A stretch of DNA of 51,798 nucleotides from contig AAZW01000034.1 in the NCBI GenBank assembly GCA_000169995.1, positions 1 through 51,798 on the forward strand. Reading direction: 5' to 3'. This DNA is from Vibrionales bacterium SWAT-3 (lineage in GTDB: Bacteria > Pseudomonadota > Gammaproteobacteria > Enterobacterales > Vibrionaceae). The position numbers and the translations under genes were made by a program. Under the pieces are notes generated by a model. It was not told the DNA's origin, did not search any database, and saw nothing but the letters and a program-made list of their open reading frames with translations. Below, in pieces: positions 8,956-17,713 of the stretch; position 1 is the stretch's first letter, and every line of letters begins with the position of its first letter.

Positions 8956-9207
8956 TTTATTGTTGGTAAGAAAAGTGGTTTCTTATCAGGAATAAGGTCG
9001 ACACAAGGAAGTGTCAGTATTTCGCGTCGAACGTTAAAAGCTGTCTATTCACTCTCTATTTAGCTACTTATCTACTTTCTACCTATTTAGCCACTACCTA
9101 TCTATTTGACTCTTCTCTGTTTTATTCCCTGTCGATATCTGAGTCTGTTGGTTATTTTTAACTACTGTCAGTCAGTCGTTTAATTGTGTTACTCAAAATT
9201 CAGATAT
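8956..9207. other. Gene-free region after hlyU with pyrimidine-rich short repeats
   Basis: About 250 bases lie between the hlyU stop and the rpsT terminator. I see no ORF with a ribosome-binding site. The segment 9045-9115 is pyrimidine-rich, with loose repeats of the type CTATTTAGC / CTACTTATC / CTACCTATC. An untranslated small RNA or the hlyU 3' UTR is possible, but nothing in the sequence proves it. Confidence 0.3.
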
Positions 9208-9235
9208 AAAAAAACCGGCCTAAGCCGGTTTTTTT
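9208..9235 (-). terminator. Terminator of rpsT
   Basis: AAAAAAACCGGC-CTAA-GCCGGTTTTTTT is a symmetrical hairpin with T runs on both strands, about 27 bases after the rpsT stop. Confidence 0.9.
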
Positions 9236-9261
9236 CGTTTTGCGTTGTAATCAAATTTCTA

Positions 9262-9522
9262 TTAAAGAGCTTTGATTGCAGCAGCGAAACGAGACTTATG
9301 ACGTGCAGCTTTATTCTTATGAATAAGGCCTTTAGTCGCCATACGGTCAAGAAGTGGTGTAACTTCTACAAGAGCAGCAGTTGCAGCTTCTTTATCACCA
9401 GCTGCGATAGCTGCGATAGTCTTTTTCATGTAAGTGCGCATCATAGAACGACGGCTAGCGTTGTGCTGGCGACGTTTCTCAGCTTGGATAGCGCGCTTCT
9501 TAGCAGATTTACTGTTTGCCAA
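9262..9522 (-). CDS. rpsT: 30S ribosomal protein S20, TTG start
   Basis: S20 is a basic 30S-subunit protein that binds 16S rRNA. The 86-residue sequence (ANSKSAKKRAIQAEKRR..., ending AAAIKAL) has the typical length and lysine/arginine content. I chose the TTG codon at 9522 as the start. An upstream ATG at 9537 would add MGVRP, which S20 proteins lack. E. coli rpsT also starts at UUG, and the poor start is part of its translational autocontrol by free S20, so similar feedback is likely here. It is monocistronic with its own terminator and divergent from murJ. Confidence 0.95.
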   Translation of the reverse strand: MANSKSAKKRAIQAEKRRQHNASRRSMMRTYMKKTIAAIAAGDKEAATAALVEVTPLLDRMATKGLIHKNKAARHKSRFAAAIKAL

Positions 9523-9773
9523 GGGTCTAACTCCCAAAAACTTAGTTCGGTGACAATTTAAGGACGAGGACTATCCCTCATTAGCGCTTAATTGTCAAAT
9601 GATTTGTGCAAAAACCAATCGTAGCCAAACAAACTTTGGAATGGAAAGGTCATCGCGGTTAAGATGGCGGGGATTCTAACAGCATTTTTAGACCAATGCT
9701 AATAAATATGCTTCTTAGGACAGGATAGTATTTATCCTCCCTTGAAAGTAATCAACCAGTGTCAGAGGTTTCT

Positions 9774-11336
9774 GTGAGTAAACGACTATTAAAGTCAGGC
9801 CTGATTGTCGGTGCAATGACTTTTGTTTCCCGTGTATTGGGGCTAGTACGTGATGTCGTAGTAGCAAATTTGATGGGAGCAGGAGCGAGTGCCGACGTAT
9901 TTTTCTTCGCTAATAAAATCCCGAACTTCTTACGTCGACTGTTTGCAGAAGGTGCGTTTTCTCAAGCGTTTGTCCCAGTATTAACAGAATATCACGCGGC
10001 TGGTGATAAAGAGAAAACCCGAGACTTAATCGCTAAGGTGTCGGGTACGCTCGGGGTGTTAGTCTCTATTGTTACCATTATCGGTGTACTGGGCTCTGGA
10101 GCGATTACCGCGCTGTTTGGTGCGGGTTGGTTTATCGACTGGCTCAATGATGGCCCTGCAGCTCCTAAATTCGAACTAGCGAGCTTTATGCTCAAGATTA
10201 CCTTCCCATATTTATGGTTCATCACTTTTGTTGCGTTATCTGGTGCCATTCTCAATACACTGGGTAAGTTTGCGGTCTCCTCTTTTACCCCTGTGTTTTT
10301 GAATGTCATGATCATCGGCGCAGCGTGGTTTATTTCTCCGAATTTAGAGCAGCCAGAAATCGGCTTGGCGATCGGTGTGTTTCTTGGTGGCTTAGTTCAA
10401 TTCCTTTTCCAAATGCCTTTCCTTATTAAAGCAGGTGTGTTGGTTAAGCCGAAGTGGGGCTGGAGAGATCCGGGCGTCGTTAAGATTCGCACATTAATGA
10501 TTCCTGCTCTGTTTGGTGTGTCAGTTAGCCAAATCAACCTACTGTTTGATACCTTCATTGCCAGCTTCCTAGCGACAGGCTCTATTAGTTGGTTGTACTA
10601 CTCAGATCGATTGCTTGAGTTCCCACTGGGCCTATTCGGTATTGCAATTGCGACTGTGATTCTTCCTGCGTTATCTCGTAAGCACGTTGATGCTCAAGGG
10701 GAAGGCTTTGCACACACTATGGACTGGGGCGTGCGTATGGTGCTACTGCTTGGCATTCCTGCCATGTTGGGGCTTATTGTTTTAGCGAAACCAATGCTGA
10801 TGGTGCTATTCATGCGTGGTGAGTTCTCTCCACACGACGTGCAACAAGCATCGATGTCTTTAGTGGCGTACGCATCTGGCTTGCTTAACTTCATGTTGAT
10901 TAAAGTATTGGCTCCGGGTTATTACTCTCGTCAAGATACGAAAACTCCAGTGAAGTACGGCATTATCGCAATGGTTACGAACATGGTATTCAACGCTATC
11001 TTTGCTTATTTCTATGGCTACATAGGTTTGGCGATTGCAACCGCTCTGTCAGCCTTTGTGAATATGGCCTTGTTATATCGCGGTTTACATCTTGCTGGTG
11101 TCTATAAGCTGACAAAGACCACTTTGCTGTTCTGCGCGAAGCTTGTTGTCTCAGGCGGCGTGATGGTCGCGGCTATTTTGTGGCAGTTGGATAATATGCA
11201 ACAGTGGCTTGAGTGGAGCTTTAATCAGAGAGCGCTGATGCTAACAGGCTTGATTGGACTTGGTGGCTTTGTTTATATTGTTTCGGTACTGGTTTTAGGT
11301 ATCCGAGTAAAACATTTAAAAGCAGCGACAGATTAA
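9774..11336 (+). CDS. murJ: Lipid II flippase MurJ
   Basis: MurJ flips the peptidoglycan precursor lipid II across the inner membrane. The 520-residue protein has about 14 hydrophobic helices and the MOP-superfamily N-terminus with FVSRVLGLVRDVVVANLMGAG and FFFANKIPNFLRRLFAEGAF. These include the arginines (RD, RR) implicated in lipid II binding. A GTG at 9759 is also in frame. I prefer the GTG at 9774 because AGAGG lies five bases before it and the family begins SKRLLKSG. It is followed by ribF 70 bases later. Confidence 0.95.
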   Translation: MSKRLLKSGLIVGAMTFVSRVLGLVRDVVVANLMGAGASADVFFFANKIPNFLRRLFAEGAFSQAFVPVLTEYHAAGDKEKTRDLIAKVSGTLGVLVSIVTIIGVLGSGAITALFGAGWFIDWLNDGPAAPKFELASFMLKITFPYLWFITFVALSGAILNTLGKFAVSSFTPVFLNVMIIGAAWFISPNLEQPEIGLAIGVFLGGLVQFLFQMPFLIKAGVLVKPKWGWRDPGVVKIRTLMIPALFGVSVSQINLLFDTFIASFLATGSISWLYYSDRLLEFPLGLFGIAIATVILPALSRKHVDAQGEGFAHTMDWGVRMVLLLGIPAMLGLIVLAKPMLMVLFMRGEFSPHDVQQASMSLVAYASGLLNFMLIKVLAPGYYSRQDTKTPVKYGIIAMVTNMVFNAIFAYFYGYIGLAIATALSAFVNMALLYRGLHLAGVYKLTKTTLLFCAKLVVSGGVMVAAILWQLDNMQQWLEWSFNQRALMLTGLIGLGGFVYIVSVLVLGIRVKHLKAATD

Positions 11337-11406
11337 TACTGATTAGTATATAATCCGTCGGTTTCACACAATGAATGATGCAAATAACAGGTTTTAGCTG
11401 ATCATA

Positions 11407-12342
11407 ATGAAACTGATCCGAGGTATACACAATATTAAAGCGCAGCATCACGGCTGTGTATTGACCATAGGTAACTTCGATGGTGTTCATTTAGGACATC
11501 AAGAGGTTCTTAGTCAGGTGTCTGAACAAGCGGCAGCATTAGGTTTACCTTCTGTTGTTATGACGTTTGAACCGCAGCCTATGGAGCTGTTTGCCCGAGA
11601 TAGAGCGCCAGCACGTTTGACTCGCTTACGCGATAAGTACGTACAACTGAGCAAGCTAGATATCAGTCGTTTATTGTGTGTCAATTTTAATCAGTACTTT
11701 GCAAGTTTATCTGCGGAAGCATTCATTAAAGATCTTTTGGTTGATAAGCTTGGCGTGAAGTTTTTGGTGGTTGGTGATGACTTTTGTTTTGGCAAAGGCC
11801 GCACTGGCAATTTCGCTATGCTTAAAGACGCGGGTGAAAAGTATGGCTTTGAGGTGGTAAGCACCCAAAGTTATTGCTTAAACCAATTACGTGTCAGCAG
11901 TACTGAGATACGAAATGCATTAGCGGTCGATGATTTGGCTGCAAGTGCTACCATGTTAGGACGTGATTACAGCATTAGTGGTCGTGTGTCTCATGGTCGA
12001 AAACTGGGGAGAACCATAGGTTTCCCTACCGCTAACATTCCATTAAAGCGTTGTGTCTCTCCTGTGTCGGGAGTGTACGTTGTCGAAGCATTGGATATCG
12101 ATGGGGTTCCTGTCGGTGGCGTTGCTAATATTGGACAACGACCAACGGTGAATGGTGCAAGGCAGCAATTAGAAGTGCACTTTTTTGACTTTAAAGCCAA
12201 TTTGTATGGTAAACAGTTAGAAGTACGACTTTTGCACAAACTGCGCGACGAGATAAAATTTGAATCGTTCGACGCATTAAAGAATCAAATAGAATTGGAT
12301 GCTGAAGCCGCAAGGGTGTGGCTGCTTCAGCTAAAGAATTAA
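11407..12342 (+). CDS. ribF: Bifunctional riboflavin kinase / FAD synthetase
   Basis: RibF phosphorylates riboflavin to FMN and adenylates FMN to FAD. The 311-residue protein has the N-terminal FAD synthetase domain with the nucleotidyl-transfer motif GNFDGVHLGH (residues 22-31). The C-terminal riboflavin kinase domain has GRTIGFPTANI near residue 202. It sits between murJ and ileS, as in many gamma-proteobacteria, and ileS begins 63 bases downstream. It is probably co-transcribed with one or both neighbours. Confidence 0.96.
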   Translation: MKLIRGIHNIKAQHHGCVLTIGNFDGVHLGHQEVLSQVSEQAAALGLPSVVMTFEPQPMELFARDRAPARLTRLRDKYVQLSKLDISRLLCVNFNQYFASLSAEAFIKDLLVDKLGVKFLVVGDDFCFGKGRTGNFAMLKDAGEKYGFEVVSTQSYCLNQLRVSSTEIRNALAVDDLAASATMLGRDYSISGRVSHGRKLGRTIGFPTANIPLKRCVSPVSGVYVVEALDIDGVPVGGVANIGQRPTVNGARQQLEVHFFDFKANLYGKQLEVRLLHKLRDEIKFESFDALKNQIELDAEAARVWLLQLKN

Positions 12343-12405
12343 TCGGATGATTCCACCGATTAACATAATGTCTAACTTCGCCCAATATAACGGAATTAAG
12401 AATCG

Positions 12406-15246
12406 ATGAGTGATTATAAAGATACCCTGAACTTACCAGAAACAGGGTTCCCAATGCGCGGCAATCTGGCAAATCGTGAGCCAGAAATGCTTAAGCGTTG
12501 GTACAAAGAAGATCTTTACGGCGAAATCCGTAAGGCAAAGAAAGGTAAAAAATCTTTCGTACTGCATGATGGCCCTCCATACGCGAACGGCGACATTCAC
12601 ATTGGCCACGCGCTGAATAAGATTCTTAAAGACATTATTATTAAATCTAAGACCCTTTCTGGTTTTGATGCACCGTATATCCCTGGTTGGGATTGTCACG
12701 GTCTTCCAATCGAACTAATGGTTGAGAAGAAGAAAGGTAAGCCAGGTCAGAAGATTTCGGCTGCTGAATTCCGCGAAGAGTGTCGTAAGTACGCTGCGGG
12801 CCAAGTTGAAGGTCAAAAAGAGAGCTTCAAACGTCTTGGTATCATGGGCGAGTGGGACAAACCTTACCGCACTATGGATTTCGGTACAGAAGCGAACATC
12901 ATTCGTTCTCTAGGCAAAATCGCAGACAAAGGTCACCTACTGAAAGGTTTCAAACCTGTTCACTGGTGTACTGACTGTGGTTCTGCCCTGGCTGAAGCTG
13001 AAGTTGAATACAAAGATAAAGTATCTCCATCTATCGATGTGAAATTTACTGCAGCTGACGAAGCGGCGCTTCTAGAGAAATTCTCTCTAGCTGACGGCCA
13101 CGCTGGTCAAGGCGAAATCTCTATCGTTATCTGGACAACAACACCATGGACTCTGCCGGCTAACCGAGCGGTATGTCTACGTGACGATCTTGAATACGTA
13201 CTTATCCAAGTTGAAGCGAATGGCGACCAGCCAGCTCAACGTATCGTAGTTGCTTCTGAACTAGCAAAAGACGTAATGGATCGTGCAGGCATCGAGCATT
13301 TCCATAACCTAGGCTTTGCAACTGGTGCTGATCTTGAGCTTTCTCAGTTCAACCACCCGTTCTACGACTTCACAGTTCCTGCGATCTTAGGTGATCACGT
13401 TACGACTGATTCTGGTACTGGTGTAGTTCACACTGCTCCTGGTCACGGTCAAGAGGATTTCGTGGTTGGTAAGAAGTACAACCTAGAAATCGCTAACCCA
13501 GTAGGCTCTAACGGCGTTTACCTGCCTGATACTGAGCTATTTGCTGGTCAGCATGTATTCAAAGCGAACGACTCTGTTTTAGAAGTTCTAAAAGAGAAAG
13601 GTGCACTTCTGCATCACCACGCTTACGAGCACAGCTACCCACACTGTTGGAGACACAAAACTCCAATCATCTTCCGTGCAACACCACAGTGGTTCATCTC
13701 TATGGATCAAGCGGGCCTGCGTGCAAAAGCACTAGAGTCAACGAAGAATGTTGAGTGGATGCCTGAGTGGGGTCAAAGCCGTATCGAAGGTATGATCGAA
13801 GGTCGCCCTGAGTGGTGTATCTCTCGTCAACGTACTTGGGGTGTGCCAATTGCTCTGTTCGTTCATAAAGAAACGTCAGAACTTCACCCTGATAGCTCTG
13901 AGCTAATCGAAAAAGTAGCGAAGCTAGTTGAAGAGAAAGGCATTCAAGCTTGGTGGGATGTAGACGCAGCAGATCTTATGGGTGCTGAAGACGCAGACAA
14001 GTACGAAAAAGTGCTAGATACACTAGACGTATGGTTCGATTCAGGTGTTACGCACTTCTCTGTTGTTGACTCTCGTGAAGAATACAACGGCAACAGTGCT
14101 GATCTTTACCTTGAAGGTTCAGACCAACACCGTGGCTGGTTCCAGTCTTCTCTAATTTCATCTATCGCGATGAAAGACGAAGCACCATACAAGCAAGTGC
14201 TAACTCACGGTTTCGTGGTTGATGGTAACGGCCGTAAGATGTCTAAATCTATCGGTAACGTTGTTGCACCTAAAGATGTAACCAACAAACTAGGCGCAGA
14301 TATCCTACGTCTATGGGTTGCTTCTACGGACTACACGGGTGAAGTAGCGGTTTCTGATGAAATTCTGAAGCGCTCTGCTGATGCTTACCGTCGTATTCGT
14401 AACACAGCTCGTTTCTTCCTAGCAAACCTAAGTGGCTTCAACCCTGAAACTGACCTAGTGCCTGCTGAAGAGATGGTTGCACTTGATCGCTGGGCTGTTG
14501 GCCGTGCACAAGCTGCACAAGAAGAGATCGTGAAAGCATACGGCGAGTACAACACTCACGGTGTAACTCAGCGTCTAATGCAGTTCTGTTCTATCGAAAT
14601 GGGTTCTTTCTACCTAGACGTAATCAAAGACCGCCAGTACACAGCAAAACAGGGCAGCCATGCTCAACGTAGCTGTCAGACTGCGCTTTACTACATCGTA
14701 GAAGCTCTAGTTCGTTGGATGGCACCTATCATGTCGTTTACTGCAGATGAAATCTGGAACGAGATGCCTGGTCAACGTGACAAGTTCGTGTTTACTGGCG
14801 AATGGTTCGAAGGCCTATTCGGTCTTGCTGAAGGCGAAGAGCTAAGCAACGAATTCTGGGCTGAAATCCAAACGGTTCGTGGCGCTGTAAACAAGCTTCT
14901 TGAAGACGCTCGTAAAGAGAAAACAATCGGTGGTGCACTGCAAGCTGAAGTGACTCTATACGCTGACGACGCACTAGCGGCTAAGATCAACAAGCTAGAA
15001 GATGAGCTACGTTTCGTACTTATCACTTCTGCAGCGGTTGTTAAGCCACTGAGCGAGAAGTCTGATGCGGCTCAAGCGACAGACGTTGAAGGTCTATTCG
15101 TTGAAGTTGCAGCAACAGAAGCTGAGAAGTGTGACCGTTGTTGGCACCACACACCAGACGTAGGCACAATTGAAGGACACGAGAAGATCTGTGGCCGTTG
15201 TGTATCAAACGTTGATGGTGAAGGCGAAGTGCGTAAGTTCGCATAA
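12406..15246 (+). CDS. ileS: Isoleucyl-tRNA synthetase
   Basis: IleS is a class I aminoacyl-tRNA synthetase that charges tRNA-Ile in the cytoplasm. The product is 946 residues (E. coli 938). It has HIGH at 65-68, the editing-domain region with TTTPWTLPANRAV, and KMSKS at 611-615. A C-terminal zinc finger is formed by CDRC and CGRC pairs near the end. Codon choice is strongly biased toward CGT, GGT, CTA and AAC, as expected for a highly expressed gene. A terminator follows at 15282-15313, so the downstream lspA may need its own promoter or read-through. Confidence 0.98.
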   Translation: MSDYKDTLNLPETGFPMRGNLANREPEMLKRWYKEDLYGEIRKAKKGKKSFVLHDGPPYANGDIHIGHALNKILKDIIIKSKTLSGFDAPYIPGWDCHGLPIELMVEKKKGKPGQKISAAEFREECRKYAAGQVEGQKESFKRLGIMGEWDKPYRTMDFGTEANIIRSLGKIADKGHLLKGFKPVHWCTDCGSALAEAEVEYKDKVSPSIDVKFTAADEAALLEKFSLADGHAGQGEISIVIWTTTPWTLPANRAVCLRDDLEYVLIQVEANGDQPAQRIVVASELAKDVMDRAGIEHFHNLGFATGADLELSQFNHPFYDFTVPAILGDHVTTDSGTGVVHTAPGHGQEDFVVGKKYNLEIANPVGSNGVYLPDTELFAGQHVFKANDSVLEVLKEKGALLHHHAYEHSYPHCWRHKTPIIFRATPQWFISMDQAGLRAKALESTKNVEWMPEWGQSRIEGMIEGRPEWCISRQRTWGVPIALFVHKETSELHPDSSELIEKVAKLVEEKGIQAWWDVDAADLMGAEDADKYEKVLDTLDVWFDSGVTHFSVVDSREEYNGNSADLYLEGSDQHRGWFQSSLISSIAMKDEAPYKQVLTHGFVVDGNGRKMSKSIGNVVAPKDVTNKLGADILRLWVASTDYTGEVAVSDEILKRSADAYRRIRNTARFFLANLSGFNPETDLVPAEEMVALDRWAVGRAQAAQEEIVKAYGEYNTHGVTQRLMQFCSIEMGSFYLDVIKDRQYTAKQGSHAQRSCQTALYYIVEALVRWMAPIMSFTADEIWNEMPGQRDKFVFTGEWFEGLFGLAEGEELSNEFWAEIQTVRGAVNKLLEDARKEKTIGGALQAEVTLYADDALAAKINKLEDELRFVLITSAAVVKPLSEKSDAAQATDVEGLFVEVAATEAEKCDRCWHHTPDVGTIEGHEKICGRCVSNVDGEGEVRKFA

Positions 15247-15281
15247 CGACTCAGAGAAAGACTGAACTTTTTGTAAAAATC

Positions 15282-15313
15282 ATAGCCCCAGTATCAACTG
15301 GGGTTATTTTTAG
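15282..15313 (+). terminator. Terminator after ileS
   Basis: ATAGCCCCAGT and AACTGGGGTTAT form a strong stem with a three-base loop followed by a T run. It lies 36 bases after the ileS stop and separates ileS from lspA. In E. coli these genes overlap in one operon. Confidence 0.8.
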
Positions 15314-15406
15314 TTATAGGAAATGTGTTTAACCAAGTTGATTTTTCATCGCGACTCAAACCGAGTGTGCGAATGAGGAATCGCTTCGTAAATACTAGGA
15401 ATAGAA

Positions 15407-15905
15407 ATGAGTGAAGTTTCGTTAAAACAATCTGGTGTACGTTGGTTATGGTTAGCTTTGCTGGTTTTTATAGCAGACATCGGCATCAAACTCTTTGTCA
15501 TGGACAACATGGGTTATGGCTGGGCAAACCGTATTGAGGTGTTGCCGTTCTTTAACTTTTGTACGTTCATAACTACGGCGCCGCATCAGCTTCTTGAGTG
15601 ATCAAAGTGGTTGGCAGCGTTGGTTATTTACCGGTATTGCCTTTGCTGTAACTGGCATGCTGACGTACTGGATGAGCAAGCTACCAGCGACAGAAAAGTG
15701 GAACAACATCGCTTATGCCATCATCCTTGGTGGTGCAGTCGGTAATGTATTTGACCGTGTCGTACATGGTTTTGTTGTCGATTACTTAGATTTCTACTGG
15801 GGCACTTACCACTGGCCTGCATTCAACTTAGCCGATATGGGAATTTGTATTGGTGCCGCGATGATCATCCTAGATGGTTTCCGTAAGAAAGACGAAAGCA
15901 AATAG
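15407..15905 (+). pseudogene. lspA: lspA, lipoprotein signal peptidase, frame broken by two 1-base deletions
   Basis: LspA is the inner-membrane aspartyl protease that removes the signal peptide of diacylglyceryl prolipoproteins after Lgt. The frame from 15407 is normal through PFFN, then fails. Restoring one base in CTTTT at 15556-15560 reads LYVHNYGAA. Restoring one more in CATC at 15584-15587 rejoins the frame SFLSDQSGWQ... to the stop at 15905. The repaired product is about 167 residues, the normal length. The catalytic aspartates (NVFDR and FNLADM) are intact in the third part. Since lspA is normally essential, consensus errors are more likely than a true pseudogene. Confidence 0.88.
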
Positions 15906-15958
15906 CTTTTCAATAAATGCTCTAAAGTCAGTCTATGACTCACAGAATAGAATAGCCC

Positions 15959-15996
15959 TAAGCGCTGTCGGTTGATTCCGGTGGCGCTTTTTTTTA
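15959..15996 (+). terminator. Terminator after lspA
   Basis: AAGCGCTGTCGG and CCGGTGGCGCTT pair along their full length in RNA, with three U-G wobbles in the middle of the stem, followed by eight T. It separates lspA from fkpB. Confidence 0.7.
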
Positions 15997-16064
15997 TGCT
16001 TCAGTCAACAAGGAAGCAAAGCAAAATGCATCCTCAAATAATAAAGAAGTCTAAGGAAAGTAAC

Positions 16065-16496
16065 GTGGCAGCAATTAAAAATGATTCAGCAGTAACCCTA
16101 CATTTTACGATTAAGATGAAGGATGGTTCAGTTGCCGATAGCACAGAAAATATGGGCAAACCTGCGAAGTTCGTGATGGGCGATGGTAGCCTAAGCGAGA
16201 ACTTTGAAGCGTGCTTACTTGGGCTTGAAGCAGGTACTGAAAAGTCTATCGACCTGAAAGCGGAAGATGCGTTTGGTATGCCTAACCCAGATCATATCCA
16301 CCATATGGATCGTGCTAAATTTGTTGGTGACTCGGAGGTTGAAGTGGGCACTATCATGGCATTTTCTGGCCCTGACGGTATGGAAATTCCAGGTATTATC
16401 ACTGAGATCGCTGGCGATTCTGTGACGGTTGATTTTAATCATCCACTTGCAGGCCAAGATGTTACGTTTGACGTCAATATCTTAGCTGTCGACTAA
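16065..16496 (+). CDS. fkpB: FKBP-type peptidyl-prolyl isomerase FkpB (SlpA)
   Basis: FkpB is a cytoplasmic SlyD-like prolyl isomerase and chaperone. The 143-residue protein has the FKBP fold with an inserted flap (about residues 70-120). It begins AAIKNDSAVTLHFTIKMKDG and contains HPLAGQDVTFDV near the C-terminus, the family hallmark. The frame is open back to 15972, but that would add a 31-residue tail unlike any homologue. The GTG at 16065 has AAGGAAAG a few bases upstream. It lies between lspA and ispH, as in E. coli. Confidence 0.94.
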   Translation: MAAIKNDSAVTLHFTIKMKDGSVADSTENMGKPAKFVMGDGSLSENFEACLLGLEAGTEKSIDLKAEDAFGMPNPDHIHHMDRAKFVGDSEVEVGTIMAFSGPDGMEIPGIITEIAGDSVTVDFNHPLAGQDVTFDVNILAVD

Positions 16497-16649
16497 CTCT
16501 CTGAACGTTAGAATAGCTGTCTTCACGCTAGAACAAGATAGCCTTACAGCTGTGATGTCACCCAGAGCTTCACTGTCTAGGCGCTTCACTGTAGAATGCG
16601 AGCCTCGCCGACGGCGAACTCTATAGAAACAACCTTAGTACCGCGGTAA

Positions 16650-17609
16650 ATGATGAGCAATGAAATGAAAATAATGTTAGCTAACCCTCGTGGCTTTTGT
16701 GCCGGTGTTGATCGTGCGATCAGCATTGTCGAGCGCGGACTCGAAATGTACCAGCCACCGATCTACGTTCGCCATGAAGTGGTACACAACCGCTTTGTTG
16801 TTGAGGGGCTAAAACAACGCGGTGCTATTTTTGTCGAAGAACTTAGCGAAGTGCCAGACGATAACATCGTGATCTTCTCTGCTCACGGTGTGTCTCAAGC
16901 GGTTCGTAAAGAAGCGAAAGAGCGCGAGCTAACGGTATTCGATGCAACGTGTCCTTTGGTAACTAAAGTACATATGGAGGTTGCTCGTGCGAGCCGCAAA
17001 CATATGGAAGTGGTACTGATTGGTCACGCAGGTCACCCTGAAGTTGAAGGTACTATGGGTCAATACGCGAGCCAAACGGGTGGTATGTACTTGGTTGAGA
17101 GACCAGAGGACGTGCAAAACCTAGTGGTGAACGATCCAACTAACCTGCACTACGTGAGCCAAACGACGCTATCTGTTGATGAAACCGCTGATGTAATCGA
17201 AGAGCTACGTCGTGTATTCCCTGAGATTCAAGGCCCTCGTAAAGACGACATCTGTTACGCGACTCAAAACCGTCAAGACGCTGTTCGTGAGATGGCAAAC
17301 GACGTTGACGTTGTGATTGTGGTTGGTTCTAAGAACTCATCGAACTCAACACGCTTGAAAGAGCTGGCTGAAAAACTAGGCACACCTGGTTACCTAACGG
17401 ATTGCCCTGAAGACATTCAAACAGAATGGGTTGAAGGTAAGAAGAAAATCGGTGTAACGGCTGGTGCATCTGCTCCTGAAGAGCTGGTAAATCAAATCTT
17501 AGATCGAATTCGCGAGCTTGGTGCTACAGACGTTGAAGAGATTCAAGGTCGTGAAGAGAACATGTTCTTCGAAGTACCAAAAGAGCTACAGATTAAACAA
17601 GTCGATTAA
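16650..17609 (+). CDS. ispH: 4-hydroxy-3-methylbut-2-enyl diphosphate reductase
   Basis: IspH is the iron-sulfur enzyme of the last MEP-pathway step, converting HMBPP to IPP and DMAPP. The 319-residue protein has the three cluster cysteines in NPRGFCAGVDRAI (C17), DATCPLVTKVH and DDICYATQNRQ. It also has the substrate-binding HEVVHN and AHG motifs and the catalytic-glutamate region HPEVEGTMGQ. The start is either the ATG at 16650 or the next at 16653. Neither has a strong Shine-Dalgarno sequence. A hairpin shared with the convergent btsR gene follows. Confidence 0.96.
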   Translation: MMSNEMKIMLANPRGFCAGVDRAISIVERGLEMYQPPIYVRHEVVHNRFVVEGLKQRGAIFVEELSEVPDDNIVIFSAHGVSQAVRKEAKERELTVFDATCPLVTKVHMEVARASRKHMEVVLIGHAGHPEVEGTMGQYASQTGGMYLVERPEDVQNLVVNDPTNLHYVSQTTLSVDETADVIEELRRVFPEIQGPRKDDICYATQNRQDAVREMANDVDVVIVVGSKNSSNSTRLKELAEKLGTPGYLTDCPEDIQTEWVEGKKKIGVTAGASAPEELVNQILDRIRELGATDVEEIQGREENMFFEVPKELQIKQVD

Positions 17610-17663
17610 TCCCTATCGATTTGTGACATTAACGATTCGTCATACAGTCGATTTGCAAGCAGC

Positions 17664-17694
17664 AAAAAGCCAACGTTGATACGTTGGCTTTTTT
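17664..17694. terminator. Bidirectional terminator between ispH and the LytTR regulator
   Basis: AAAAAGCCAACGT-TGAT-ACGTTGGCTTTTTT serves ispH on the plus strand. Its A run becomes a T run for the convergent regulator gene on the minus strand. Confidence 0.85.
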
Positions 17695-17713
17695 GATCGT
17701 GCGCTTTGATAAG

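Noticed and set aside
9184..9561. Plus-strand ORF antisense to rpsT
   Set aside because: It spans the rpsT terminator and gene, is cysteine/serine-rich and matches nothing.
15556..15601. Programmed ribosomal frameshift in lspA
   Set aside because: Two shifts in the same gene 30 bases apart, without a slippery heptamer or stimulatory structure, and no precedent in the family.
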